DNA of 32,819 bases, from the NCBI GenBank assembly GCA_039914895.1, contig JBDSOJ010000090.1:1-32819 (forward strand), read 5' to 3'. Below the pieces are notes generated by a model that worked only from the letters and a program-made list of their open reading frames with translations, made no database searches and had not been told where the DNA came from. The DNA comes from Gaiellasilicea sp039914895 (GTDB lineage Bacteria > Actinomycetota > Thermoleophilia > Gaiellales > Gaiellaceae). The position numbers and the translations under genes are program-made. Each line of letters starts with the position of its first letter. Position 1 is the stretch's first letter. Shown here in pieces: positions 14,729 to 22,799 of this stretch.

Positions 14729-15864
14729 AGCTCGAAGTCGTACGGGAAGCTCGTCAGCACATCGCACCCGTCGGCTGTGACGAGGATCAAGTCCTCGAGC
14801 CGGACGCCGCCGTAGCCGTGCCGGTAGAGCCCCGGCTCGAGCGCGATCACGTCCCCTTCGACGAGCCGCTCGCTCTCGACCCGCCCGACACCCGGCCGCT
14901 CGTGCACCTCGAGCCCAACGCCGTGACCGGTCGCGTGGAAGTAGCCGTCGACAAGCGCCTCGCCCTCCTCCTTGTGCAGCTGCGTCTTGTGACCGTGCTC
15001 GTGGAAGAGGTCGCAGACCTGACGGTGGATGTCGCTGCCCCTGACGCCCGGCTTGACCGCCGCGACGGCCATGTCGAGCGCCTCCTTTGCGAGCCGGTGG
15101 TGCTCGGCAAGCTCGTCCGAGGGCGGCCCGAGCGAGAACGTGCGCGTGAAGTCCGAGTAGCAGGCCGACTCGCGGTCGCGCGGGAAGAGGTCGAAGAGGA
15201 CGACGTCGTCGGACGCGATCGGGCCGGAGCCACCCTCGTGGCCGACCGCGGTTTGGGCGCCGTGGGAGACGATGAACTCCTCGGCCGAGGCGCCGTGCTC
15301 GCCGAACGCGCGCTCGACCGCGAGCTGGATCCGTTCGCAGGTGAGCGGCTCGCCGCCGAGCGTGAGCACGCCGTTCGACCGCGAGGCGCTGCGCAGCAGC
15401 TCGACGCCGACCGCGACGCCCGCCTCGACCGCACGGCAGGCACGCCGGATCCCGGCGAGCTCGTGCTCGTTCTTGACGCGGCGGCGCTCGTCGAAGAAGC
15501 GCTGCTCGGCGGTCAGCTCGATCCCGTTCGCGCGCAGGTGGTCGGCGGCGCCGAGCGGGAAGCCGGACGGCGTCATGGCCTGCTCCACTTCGAGCTGCCT
15601 GCAGGCGGCAAGGTGGAGCTCCAGCTCGAGCGCGTAGGAATCGAGGCCGCGCTTCAGCAGCTCGTCGATGCCCGCGTCCTCGTAGGTCAGCACCTGGAGA
15701 TCCGTGCCCAGCGCGGCGATCCGGCCGGACTCGAGCGAGCTGACGACGACCGAGCGCTTGCCGCCGACCTCCGCGTAGAGGAACGGATCGGGCACGGCCA
15801 GCGGCACCTCGTGGCGCAGCTCGGGCGAGCGGACGGTGTCGCCGATGATCAGGACGTCTGCCAT
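14725..15864 (-). CDS. M24 family Xaa-Pro aminopeptidase/dipeptidase
   Basis: The 379-residue protein has an N-terminal creatinase-like domain (1-125) and a pita-bread catalytic domain. All five metal ligands of M24 are visible: D225 (LFDLFPRD), D238 (CYSDFTRTF), H314 (ATGHGVGLEVHE), E343 (ALEPGLY) and E357 (GVRLEDLILVT). These bind two metal ions that cleave the bond before proline or act on dipeptides. No signal peptide. It forms a two-gene operon with acs through a 4-nt GTGA overlap, a pairing with no obvious metabolic logic. ATG 15864 has TAGGAT 8 nt upstream. It is divergent from the M32 carboxypeptidase, so two peptide-degrading enzymes share one promoter region. Confidence 0.92.
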   Translation of the reverse strand: MADVLIIGDTVRSPELRHEVPLAVPDPFLYAEVGGKRSVVVSSLESGRIAALGTDLQVLTYEDAGIDELLKRGLDSYALELELHLAACRQLEVEQAMTPSGFPLGAADHLRANGIELTAEQRFFDERRRVKNEHELAGIRRACRAVEAGVAVGVELLRSASRSNGVLTLGGEPLTCERIQLAVERAFGEHGASAEEFIVSHGAQTAVGHEGGSGPIASDDVVLFDLFPRDRESACYSDFTRTFSLGPPSDELAEHHRLAKEALDMAVAAVKPGVRGSDIHRQVCDLFHEHGHKTQLHKEEGEALVDGYFHATGHGVGLEVHERPGVGRVESERLVEGDVIALEPGLYRHGYGGVRLEDLILVTADGCDVLTSFPYDFEL

Positions 15865-15872
15865 CGGCCGTG

Positions 15873-15889
15873 ATCCTAGTCTGTAGGTT
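15873..15889. promoter_or_regulatory. Divergent leaderless promoters of the M24 and M32 peptidase genes
   Basis: Leftward TAGGAT (15878 down to 15873) + 8 nt + ATG 15864. Rightward TAGGTT (15884-15889) + 7 nt + GTG 15897. Here the boxes are adjacent rather than overlapping. Confidence 0.5.
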
Positions 15890-15896
15890 GCCGCTG

Positions 15897-17390
15897 GTGA
15901 ACAACGATCTCGTCGACCTGAAGCAGCGGCTCGCGGAGGTGTACGACCTCGAGAAGGCGATCGCCGTCGCCGGCTGGGACCAGCGGACGATGATGCCGCC
16001 GCAGGGCGCGGCCGCGCGCTCGGAGGTCGCCGCGACGCTCTCGGGGATCGCGCACGAGCGTTTCGTCGACGACGAGATCGGCAGGTTGCTCGACGTGCTC
16101 GCGCCGCTCGAGCAGGAGCTCGACCACGACTCCGACGACGCGAGCCTGATTCGCATCACCCGCCGCGACTGGGAGAAGGCCCGCCGCGTCCCCGCCGAGC
16201 TCCAAGCAGACTGGGCGCGCGCGGGCGGCAACGCGCACGTCGCCTGGCTCCAGGCGCGAGAGGCGAACGACTTCGCGCTCTTCCTGCCCGCGCTCCAGCG
16301 CGTCCACGATGTCGCGCTCCGCTGGGCCGAGCACATGGAGCAGGGCGACTCGCCCTACGACGCCTTCCTCGACGAGTACGAGCCCGGGATGACGACCGCC
16401 GAGGTGAAGGCCGTCTTCGACGTGCTGCGGCCGGAGCTGACAGCGATCGTGCGCGACTCCGGCGAGCCCGCCGACGACTCCTTTCTCGAGGGCGACTTCC
16501 CGGTCGCGACGCAGCAGGAGTTCCTCGCCGACGTGCTGCGCGACTTCGGCTTCGAGGACGGCGCCTACAGGCTCGACCCGACCGTGCACCCGTTTGCGAC
16601 GTCCTTCTCGCGCACGGACATCCGGATGACGACGCGCTACAAGCCGACCAACCTGCGCGCGCTCTGGGCGGCGATGCACGAGGCCGGCCACGGCCTCACC
16701 TATCAGGGCACCGAACCGGCGCTCGCACGCTCACCGCTGTATGGCAACGCCTCGCTCGGCCTCGGCGAGTCGCAGAGCCGGACGTGGGAGAACCTCGTCG
16801 GCCGCTCGCTCCCCTTCTGGCAGGGCCGGCTGCCGGAGCTGCAGCGCCACTTCCCGCAGCTGGAGTCGGTCGACCTCGAGACGTGGTACCGCGGAATCAA
16901 CCGCGTCGCGCCGGGGCTGATCCGCGTCGACGCGGACGAGGTCACGTACTCGCTCCACATCATCCTCCGCTTCGAGCTCGAGCAGGAGCTCGTCACGGGG
17001 TCGCTGTCCCTCGCGGACCTGCCCGAAGCGTGGCACGGGAAGATGAACGAGCTGCTCGGGATCGACGTCCCCGACGACGCGCACGGCGTCCTCCAGGACG
17101 TGCACTGGACCCGCGCCGCATACGGTTACTTCCCCACCTACGCCCTCGGGAACGTGCTCTCGGTGCAGATCTGGCGGGCGGTCGAGGAGGAGCTGCCCGA
17201 CCTCGACGCACAGCTCGAGGCGGGCGAGTTCGGCCCGCTCTACGCGTCGCTGCGCGAGCGGATCTACCGGCACGGGCGCAAGTTCACCCCGGTCGAGACG
17301 CTCGAGCGCGCGATCGGCGCGACCGAGATCGACCCGCAGCCCTACCTCGCCTACCTGCGCTCGAAGGTCGCCGGGCTCCAGCCCGCGTAG
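15897..17390 (+). CDS. M32 metallocarboxypeptidase (Taq/PfuCP type)
   Basis: The 497-residue cytoplasmic enzyme trims C-terminal residues from peptides. Every M32 signature is present: HPFATSFSRTDIRMTTRY, the zinc motif H261-E-A-G-H265, the third ligand E291 in GLGESQSRTWEN, IRVDADEVTYSLHIILRFE, and GVLQDVHWTRAAYGYFPTYALGN (the GxxQDxHW motif). Length is normal for the family. The gene is set by GTG 15897, 7 nt after TAGGTT; an extension to 15870 would overlap the divergent promoter. A perfect palindrome follows the stop codon. With the M24 enzyme next door it makes a small peptide-recycling locus. Confidence 0.95.
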   Translation: MNNDLVDLKQRLAEVYDLEKAIAVAGWDQRTMMPPQGAAARSEVAATLSGIAHERFVDDEIGRLLDVLAPLEQELDHDSDDASLIRITRRDWEKARRVPAELQADWARAGGNAHVAWLQAREANDFALFLPALQRVHDVALRWAEHMEQGDSPYDAFLDEYEPGMTTAEVKAVFDVLRPELTAIVRDSGEPADDSFLEGDFPVATQQEFLADVLRDFGFEDGAYRLDPTVHPFATSFSRTDIRMTTRYKPTNLRALWAAMHEAGHGLTYQGTEPALARSPLYGNASLGLGESQSRTWENLVGRSLPFWQGRLPELQRHFPQLESVDLETWYRGINRVAPGLIRVDADEVTYSLHIILRFELEQELVTGSLSLADLPEAWHGKMNELLGIDVPDDAHGVLQDVHWTRAAYGYFPTYALGNVLSVQIWRAVEEELPDLDAQLEAGEFGPLYASLRERIYRHGRKFTPVETLERAIGATEIDPQPYLAYLRSKVAGLQPA

Positions 17391-17392
17391 CC

Positions 17393-17430
17393 GGAGGGAG
17401 ACTTTGTGTTTCTGAAACACAAACCCTCCG
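17393..17430 (+). repeat. Palindromic repeat copy C / possible terminator or operator
   Basis: Just after the M32 stop codon lie arms TTTGTGTTTC (17403-17412) and GAAACACAAA (17414-17423), a perfect 10-bp dyad around one T. It is nested within GGAGGG (17393-17398) and CCCTCC (17424-17429). It shares GACTTTGTGTT at one end and CCCTCCG at the other with the element at 25791-25823. As RNA it forms a long hairpin, so it could end M32 transcription. As DNA it resembles an operator upstream of the amidohydrolase operon. Confidence 0.6.
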
Positions 17431-17444
17431 CTCGGCCCCGTCCG

Positions 17445-17450
17445 TAGACT
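17445..17450 (+). promoter_or_regulatory. -10 box of the amidohydrolase/Mo-hydroxylase operon
   Basis: TAGACT, then 7 nt, then GTG 17458; leaderless. The palindrome at 17403-17423 sits about 22-42 bp upstream of the box, covering the -35 zone, a position suited to repression. Confidence 0.5.
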
Positions 17451-17457
17451 CAGGCTC

Positions 17458-18606
17458 GTGGAGGACGTCCTTCGGCGCTCGCAGGCACTCGTCGAGAGCT
17501 TTGAGGCGCTCGTGCGCACTGAGCTACCGGCGGACGCGGAGATCTTCGACGCGCACGTCCATCTCGGCACCGACATCGACGGGATGGTCGGCGACTTCGA
17601 CGAGCTCGTCGCAGGGCAGGAGCGCCATGGAATCTCCGGAGCGTTCGCGTTCTGCCTCGACGAGCCCGACCGGCACCCGTCCTTCAGTGCCGCGAACGAC
17701 CGGACGCTGGCCGCCGCCGAACGCTCGCAGGGCCGGTTCGTGCCCTTTGTCCGGCTCGACCTGACCGAGGACCCGATCGCCGAAGCCATGCGCTGCCTCG
17801 ACGCGGGCGCGCGCGGGATCAAGCTGCATCCGCGAGCACAGAAGTTCCACTCCAACGACGAGCGGCTTGCGCCGGTCTTCGAGCTCGCTGCCGAGCGCGG
17901 CGTGCCGATCCTGATCCACGGCGGCCGCGGCCTGCCGCCGATCGCGGCCGGCCTCGCCGACCTCGTCGAGCGTTACGACACGACGCTGATCATCGCCCAC
18001 TGCGGCATCGCCGACCTCGCCGCGCTCGCGAGCCATTTCTCCGGCCGGCCGGGAGTCTTCTTCGACACGTCGGTGTGGAGCGCCCTCGACCTGCTCGATC
18101 TCTTCCGACTCGTCGCCCCGGAACAGGTGCTCTACGCCTCGGACTACCCCTACGGGCAACAGCCCGGTTCGCTCCTGCTTACCCTCCGCACGGCAAGGAT
18201 CGCCGGCCTCGACGACACCCAGCTGCGCGCGCTGCTCGCCGGCAGCGCCAAACGGATCAGCAACGGCGAGGAGCCGCTGGCGCTCTCGCCGCCGCAGGGT
18301 CCGGAGTCGATCTCGCAGCCGCTGACCTTCGCGCGCATCCACGCGTACCTCTCGATGGCGACGCCGCTCCTCTGGATGCGCCAGGCCGACACGATCGGCG
18401 TCCTCGGGCTCGCGCTGAACGCCTGTGACGAGCGTTCGAACGGCCATCGCGAGCAGACCGAGCAGATCCGCGAGCTGCTCCTGGCCGCGCGCGACCTCTG
18501 GCTTGCCCTGCCCGAGGTCGACGAGGCCGACCGCCCGCGCACCGGCCGGGCAGCTTTCCGGATGGTGCACCTCGCCAACATCCTCGCGGTCACCGCCGGT
18601 GCCTAG
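17458..18606 (+). CDS. Amidohydrolase-family (TIM-barrel metal hydrolase/decarboxylase-like) protein with C-terminal extension
   Basis: The 382-residue protein has an Amidohydrolase_2 barrel with FDAHVHLG (H33, H35), GIKLHPRAQ (K122, H124), ILIHGG (H154), IIAHCG (H181) and the catalytic Asp in YASDYPYG (D229). Members hydrolyse amides and lactones or decarboxylate aromatic acids. After the barrel (about residue 260) comes a 120-residue helical extension (LSMATPLLWMRQADTIGVLGL, ELLLAARDLWLALPEVD) that I do not recognise. It opens the operon and overlaps the 2Fe-2S subunit gene by 8 nt, so its substrate is probably upstream or downstream of what the Mo-hydroxylase oxidises. Confidence 0.8.
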   Translation: MEDVLRRSQALVESFEALVRTELPADAEIFDAHVHLGTDIDGMVGDFDELVAGQERHGISGAFAFCLDEPDRHPSFSAANDRTLAAAERSQGRFVPFVRLDLTEDPIAEAMRCLDAGARGIKLHPRAQKFHSNDERLAPVFELAAERGVPILIHGGRGLPPIAAGLADLVERYDTTLIIAHCGIADLAALASHFSGRPGVFFDTSVWSALDLLDLFRLVAPEQVLYASDYPYGQQPGSLLLTLRTARIAGLDDTQLRALLAGSAKRISNGEEPLALSPPQGPESISQPLTFARIHAYLSMATPLLWMRQADTIGVLGLALNACDERSNGHREQTEQIRELLLAARDLWLALPEVDEADRPRTGRAAFRMVHLANILAVTAGA

Positions 18607-19036
18607 CTTGCGCGTGAACGGCCACGACCACACCTTCGACGCGCCGGTCGGTCAGACGCTCGCCGAGACGCTGCGGGACGACCTCGGCCTGACGGGGACG
18701 AAGATCGCGTGCGGCGAGGGACACTGCGGCGCCTGCACGGTTCAGCTCGACGGCATCCCCGTGCTCAGCTGCATCACGCTCGTGCACACGGTGGGCGAGC
18801 GCGAGGTGACGACGATCGAGGGGCTGAAGGATCACCCGCTCGTCGACGCCTTCGTCCGCACGGACGCGCTCCAGTGCGGCTTCTGCACGCCCGGCCAGAT
18901 TGTCTCCGCGGCGGCGCTCGTCGCGTCGAGCCCGAGCCCGTCCTCCGACGAGATCAAGCACCGTATGGCCGGAAACCTCTGCCGTTGCGGCACCTACCCG
19001 CGGATCGAGGAGGCGATCAGCTCATGGCAAGGCTGA
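18599..19036 (+). CDS. (2Fe-2S) subunit of a molybdenum hydroxylase (XdhC/CoxS/PaoA type)
   Basis: The 145-residue electron-transfer subunit has an N-terminal plant-ferredoxin cluster (C38, C43, C46, C58 in ACGEGHCGACT and VLSC). A C-terminal four-helix domain binds the second cluster (C93, C96 in QCGFCTPGQ; C128, C130 in NLCRCGTYP). Electrons pass from the Mo centre through these two clusters to FAD. GTG 18599 gives the family's first strand (VPSLRVNG) and overlaps the amidohydrolase stop by 8 nt; GTG 18614 would cut that strand. There is no twin-arginine leader, so the complex is probably cytoplasmic, unlike E. coli PaoABC. Confidence 0.93.
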   Translation: MPSLRVNGHDHTFDAPVGQTLAETLRDDLGLTGTKIACGEGHCGACTVQLDGIPVLSCITLVHTVGEREVTTIEGLKDHPLVDAFVRTDALQCGFCTPGQIVSAAALVASSPSPSSDEIKHRMAGNLCRCGTYPRIEEAISSWQG

Positions 19037-21291
19037 TCAGGTCCGAGAAGGAGGTCGAGGGCCGCTACGAGGAGGTCTGGACGCTCGTCGAGGAGGACGC
19101 GCTCGACCAGTGGTCGGCCGGACCGGGCGCCGTCGTCGGCCGCGACGCGCCGCGGCTCGACGGCTACGAGAAGGCCCGCGGTGAGGCGCGTTACACCGGC
19201 GACATCAAGCTCTCCGGGATGCTCGAGAGCGCGCTTCTGCGCAGTCCGTACGCGCGGGCGCGGGTCGCGAAGATCGACCTCGCAGCCGCGGCAGCCGCGC
19301 CGGGCGTCTTCGCGGTCATCGGCCCCGGCGAGGTCTGGGGCGTCGACGAGGAGGTGCACTTCGAGGGCGGCGCCGTCGCCGGCATCGCTGCCGAGACGCT
19401 CGCGCAGGCCCGCGCCGCGGTCGAGCTGATCGAGATCGAGTGGGAGGAGCTCGAGCCGCTGCTCGACGCGGACGAGGCGGTCAAGCGCGGCTCGACGATC
19501 CAGGACTCACGCAGCTACGAGCGCGGCGACTACGAGCAGGGGCTCGCGCAGGCGGAGGCTGTCGTCGAGGCCGAGTACACGACGCAGACGCTCAACCACA
19601 ACCCGCTCGAGACACACCAGTGCGTCTGCGAGTGGCGCGGCGACAGCCTCGACGTCTACGTCTCGACGCAGTACATCTGGGGGCTGCGCCGCGACCTCGC
19701 CGAGAAGCTCGACCTGCCGCAGGACAAGGTGCGCGTGATCTGCGAGTTCATGGGCGGCGGCTTCGGCGCGAAGAACGGAATCGGCAACTACCTCCTGCTC
19801 GCGGCCGAGCTGGCGAAGCGGACGCGGCGGCCGGTGCGCTGCGCGCTCTCGCGCCGCGAGGAGAACGTCGTCGGCGGCAACCGGAACGCGACGCGCCAGC
19901 GCGTGACGGCTGCGGCGCGGGCGGACGGGACGCTGACCGCGCTCGGCGGGGAGTACACGTGCGCGCTCGGCTGGGAAGGCTGGCTACCGCCGACCGCCGG
20001 GCCGGTGCAGCTCCTTTACGCGTGCGAGAACGTGAAGACGGTCGAGCACGGCGCGAAGCTGAACATCCCCCCGATGGCGGCCTTCCGCGCGCCCGGGTTC
20101 GTCGAAGGGACCTGGTCGCTCGAGTGCGTGCTCGATAAGCTGGCGGCGCAACTCGGGGTCGACCCGCTCGAGCTGCGAAAGCTCAACTACGCGCACGCCG
20201 ACACGATGGACGGCCGGCCGTTCTCCTCCAAGAACCTGATGGAGTGCTACCGGCGCGCGGAGCCGCACTGGGAGCGGCGCCACGAGGTACGCGCCCGCTC
20301 GGACGAGATCTGGAAACGCGGGATCGGGATGGCGAGCCAGAGCTGGTACGGCGGCGGCGGCCCGCCCAGCTACGCCTGGGTGCGGCTCGGCTCGGACGGG
20401 CGCGCGAACGTCGTCACGGCGATGCAGGACATCGGCACCGGTACCCGGACGGCGATGGCGATGATCGCGGCGGAGGAGCTCGGCCTCCCGCTCGACCGCG
20501 TCGAGGTGCAGATCGGCGACTCGGCCCGTGGCCCGTTCGCGTCGATCTCCGGCGGCTCCTCGACTCTGCCGTCGATGGGACCGGCCGTCCGCTCGGCCGC
20601 GGCCGACGCGGCGCGCCAGGTGGTCGAGCTGGCGGCGCAGCGCTTCGAGCGCGAGGAGGGGACGCTCGCGCTCCAGGGCGGCAACATCGTCTGCTCCGAC
20701 GGCGGCAGCTGGCCGCTGGAGGAGATCACGGCGCTGCTCGACGACGGCCAGATCCTCGGCAAGGGCGCCCGCGGACCGAACCCGGCCGGGATGCGCGTGC
20801 TCACGTTCGGGATCCAGCTCGCCGAGGTCGCCGTCGACGTCGGCACGGGCGAGGTCAGGGTCGAGAAGATCGTCGCGATCCACGACGTCGGCCGCGTGAT
20901 CAACCCGCTCGGCGCCCGCAGCCAGATCGAGGGCGGAGTCATCCAGGCGCTCGGACATACGTTCTCCGAGCATCGACTCGACGATCCGCGCACCGGCACG
21001 GTGCTCACGAAGACGCTCGACGCCTACAAGCTGCCGACGATCGCCGACGTGCCCGAGATCGTCTGCGACCTGGTCGACGAGCCCGACACACACCTGACGA
21101 ACCTCGGCTCGAAGGGCCTCGGCGAGCCGCCGATCGTCCCGACGGCCGCTGCGATCGCGAACGCGATCCGCGACGCGACCGGCGCCGACGTCACCTCCCT
21201 CCCGATCACGCGCGAGGAGATCCTGCGCGCGCTCCGCGAAGCCGACGCCAAGACGAAGCGGAAGGAGCCGGTTGCAGCTGGAACGTCCTGA
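19024..21291 (+). CDS. Molybdopterin-binding large subunit of a xanthine dehydrogenase/aldehyde oxidoreductase-family enzyme
   Basis: The 755-residue catalytic subunit starts with the a/b hammerhead domain (GYEKARGEARYTGDI, then AGIAAETLAQARAAVELIEIEWEE). It continues into the Mo domains with FMGGGFGAKNG (about residue 243-253), MAAFRAPGFVEG (about 351-362), QDIGTGTRTAMA and QIGDSARGPFASISGGSST. The catalytic Glu is E701 in GLGEPPIVPTAAAIANAI. The form I CO dehydrogenase loop AYxCSFR is absent, so it is not a canonical CoxL. Aldehydes, purines or N-heterocycles are candidates. An unusual 35-residue acidic N-extension (SEKEVEGRYEEVWTLVEED) precedes the fold. It overlaps the small subunit gene by 13 nt. 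Gene order is S-L-M, not the S-M-L of paoABC. Confidence 0.93.
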   Translation: MARLIRSEKEVEGRYEEVWTLVEEDALDQWSAGPGAVVGRDAPRLDGYEKARGEARYTGDIKLSGMLESALLRSPYARARVAKIDLAAAAAAPGVFAVIGPGEVWGVDEEVHFEGGAVAGIAAETLAQARAAVELIEIEWEELEPLLDADEAVKRGSTIQDSRSYERGDYEQGLAQAEAVVEAEYTTQTLNHNPLETHQCVCEWRGDSLDVYVSTQYIWGLRRDLAEKLDLPQDKVRVICEFMGGGFGAKNGIGNYLLLAAELAKRTRRPVRCALSRREENVVGGNRNATRQRVTAAARADGTLTALGGEYTCALGWEGWLPPTAGPVQLLYACENVKTVEHGAKLNIPPMAAFRAPGFVEGTWSLECVLDKLAAQLGVDPLELRKLNYAHADTMDGRPFSSKNLMECYRRAEPHWERRHEVRARSDEIWKRGIGMASQSWYGGGGPPSYAWVRLGSDGRANVVTAMQDIGTGTRTAMAMIAAEELGLPLDRVEVQIGDSARGPFASISGGSSTLPSMGPAVRSAAADAARQVVELAAQRFEREEGTLALQGGNIVCSDGGSWPLEEITALLDDGQILGKGARGPNPAGMRVLTFGIQLAEVAVDVGTGEVRVEKIVAIHDVGRVINPLGARSQIEGGVIQALGHTFSEHRLDDPRTGTVLTKTLDAYKLPTIADVPEIVCDLVDEPDTHLTNLGSKGLGEPPIVPTAAAIANAIRDATGADVTSLPITREEILRALREADAKTKRKEPVAAGTS

Positions 21292-22102
21292 GTCGGTCGA
21301 CGCCGCCGTTGCGGCGCTCGCGGACGGCCGCGCGCTCGCGGGCGGCACCGAGCTCGTGCCGCTGCTCCGGGACGGGATCCTCGAGGCGGACACGCTCGTC
21401 GACGTGCGCGACGCCGTCCCGCGCGGGATCTCCGGCGGCACGATCGGCGCGGGCACCACTCTGGCAGAGCTGGAGGCGTCCCCGGAGATCCCGGCCGCGC
21501 TGCGCGAGGCCTGCCGGCTCGCGGCCTCGCCGCAGCTCCGGAACATGGGCACGATCGGCGGGAACCTCCTGCAAGCCACACGCTGCTGGTACTGGCGACT
21601 CCAGTTCCCGTGCCGGCTGCACGGCGGCGACATCTGTCACGCGCACGAGGGCCAGCACCGCGAGCACGCCTTCTTCGCGAACGACTTCTGCGCCTCGGCG
21701 CACCCGTCCGACCCGGCCGCCGCGTTGCTCGCGCTCGGCGCCCGGCTCCGCACCGACCGCCGCGAGCTCGAGATCGCGGAGCTCTACCGCCTCCCGACCG
21801 AGGACGACCGCTCGACGACGACGCTCGCTCCGGACGAGCTGATCCTCGAGCTCGAGCTGCCCGAGGTCGAGGCGAGTACCTACCTGAAGGCGATGGACCG
21901 GCAGCGCTGGGCGTTCGCGCTCGTCGGCGTCGCCGCGGCGCGCGTCGGCGGCGAGACGAGGATCGCCCTGGCCGGCGCAGCGCCGATCCCGTGGCTCCTC
22001 TCCGGGCCGGGCGAGCTCGACGAAGCGACACCGCTCGAGGGCACCGCGTTCAAGGTCGAGATCGCCCGCACGCTCGTGACGAGAGCGATCGCCAGTCTCT
22101 AA
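21272..22102 (+). CDS. FAD-binding subunit with PaoB-type 4Fe-4S insertion
   Basis: The 276-residue flavin subunit has the FAD_binding_5 pyrophosphate loops LAGGTELVPLLRDG and NMGTIGGNLLQATR. The C-terminal CO_deh_flav_C domain follows. Between them are four Cys, C105 (TRCWYW), C114 (FPC), C122 (GGDIC) and C140 (NDFC), closing with ASAHPSDPAAALLALGA. The same Cys set in E. coli PaoB (YagS) holds an extra 4Fe-4S cluster, so this enzyme probably has three iron-sulfur clusters in all. The start is TTG 21272, fixed by the AAGGAG 4 nt before it and by the family's first strand. It overlaps the large-subunit gene by 20 nt. Confidence 0.92.
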   Translation: MQLERPESVDAAVAALADGRALAGGTELVPLLRDGILEADTLVDVRDAVPRGISGGTIGAGTTLAELEASPEIPAALREACRLAASPQLRNMGTIGGNLLQATRCWYWRLQFPCRLHGGDICHAHEGQHREHAFFANDFCASAHPSDPAAALLALGARLRTDRRELEIAELYRLPTEDDRSTTTLAPDELILELELPEVEASTYLKAMDRQRWAFALVGVAAARVGGETRIALAGAAPIPWLLSGPGELDEATPLEGTAFKVEIARTLVTRAIASL

Positions 22103-22106
22103 GATC

Positions 22107-22799
22107 GTGACTTCCGTGCGCCTGCGACCTTTCGCCCTTCTCCTCGTGCTCGTACTCGCGCTCGCAGCCTGCGGCGGCGACGACGAGCCGGAGTCGGCGG
22201 GCACCACGGCCGCGACGACCGAGGAGACCCAGGCGACGCTTTCCGACGACACCTGCGAGTCGGTCGAGGCGCCGGAGCCGAAGCCCGACGGCGGCCGGAC
22301 GGCGCCGACCGCGACGCTCGAGGTCGACACGACCTACGAGCTCGTTGTCGAGACGAGCTGCGGCGACTTCACGATCGAGCTCGACCAGAAGCTCGCGCCC
22401 AAGACTGCGGCCTCGCTCGTCTCGCTCGCGCGGGATGGCTTCTACGACGACACCGTCTTCCACCGCGTCGTTCCCGGCTTCGTGATCCAGGGCGGCGACC
22501 CGACCGGCACCGGCACGGGCGGGCCGGGCTACAAGACCGTCGACGTGCCGCCCGCCGAGACGACGTACTCGACCGGCGTTGTGGCGATGGCGAAGGCGGG
22601 CAACGAGCCGCCCTGGACCTCTGGCAGCCAGTTCTTCGTCGTCACCGCCCCGGATGCCGGCCTGCCGCCCGACTACGCCATCGTCGGCACGGTCACCGAC
22701 GGGATGGAGACGGTGAGCGCGATCGAGGCGCTCGGCACCGGCGACGGACCGCCGTCGCAGCCGGTCGTGATCGAAAAGGTCGCCGTCGAGGAGGACTGA
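22107..22799 (+). CDS. Cyclophilin-type peptidyl-prolyl isomerase, predicted lipoprotein
   Basis: The 230-residue protein begins with a lipoprotein signal (LLLVLVLALAAC, Cys at residue 22) and an acidic Thr/Glu-rich linker. A cyclophilin domain follows from about residue 75: TIELDQKLAPKTAASLVSLA, then FHRVVPGFVIQGGDPTGTGTGGPGY, GVVAMAKAG, SGSQFFV and YAIVGTVTDGMETV. The FHR, GGD and SQFF positions are the peptide-binding and catalytic pocket. It should sit on the outer face of the membrane and speed proline isomerisation in exported proteins. GTG 22107 is 4 nt after the FAD-subunit stop; GTG 22116 is an equal alternative. It overlaps the next gene by one base (TGATG). An exported folding enzyme inside a cofactor-enzyme operon is odd. 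Confidence 0.9.
   Translation: MTSVRLRPFALLLVLVLALAACGGDDEPESAGTTAATTEETQATLSDDTCESVEAPEPKPDGGRTAPTATLEVDTTYELVVETSCGDFTIELDQKLAPKTAASLVSLARDGFYDDTVFHRVVPGFVIQGGDPTGTGTGGPGYKTVDVPPAETTYSTGVVAMAKAGNEPPWTSGSQFFVVTAPDAGLPPDYAIVGTVTDGMETVSAIEALGTGDGPPSQPVVIEKVAVEED

Noticed and set aside
12776..16336. Very long leftward open frame (over 1100 codons) covering acs and beyond
   Set aside because: Only the part from GTG 14728 matches acetyl-CoA synthetase; the rest is Arg/Ala-rich shadow of the M24 and M32 genes on either strand.
19024..21291. Aerobic CO dehydrogenase large subunit (coxL)
   Set aside because: The form I active-site loop AYxCSFR is absent and the flavin subunit carries the PaoB Cys set, so a general Mo-hydroxylase call is safer.
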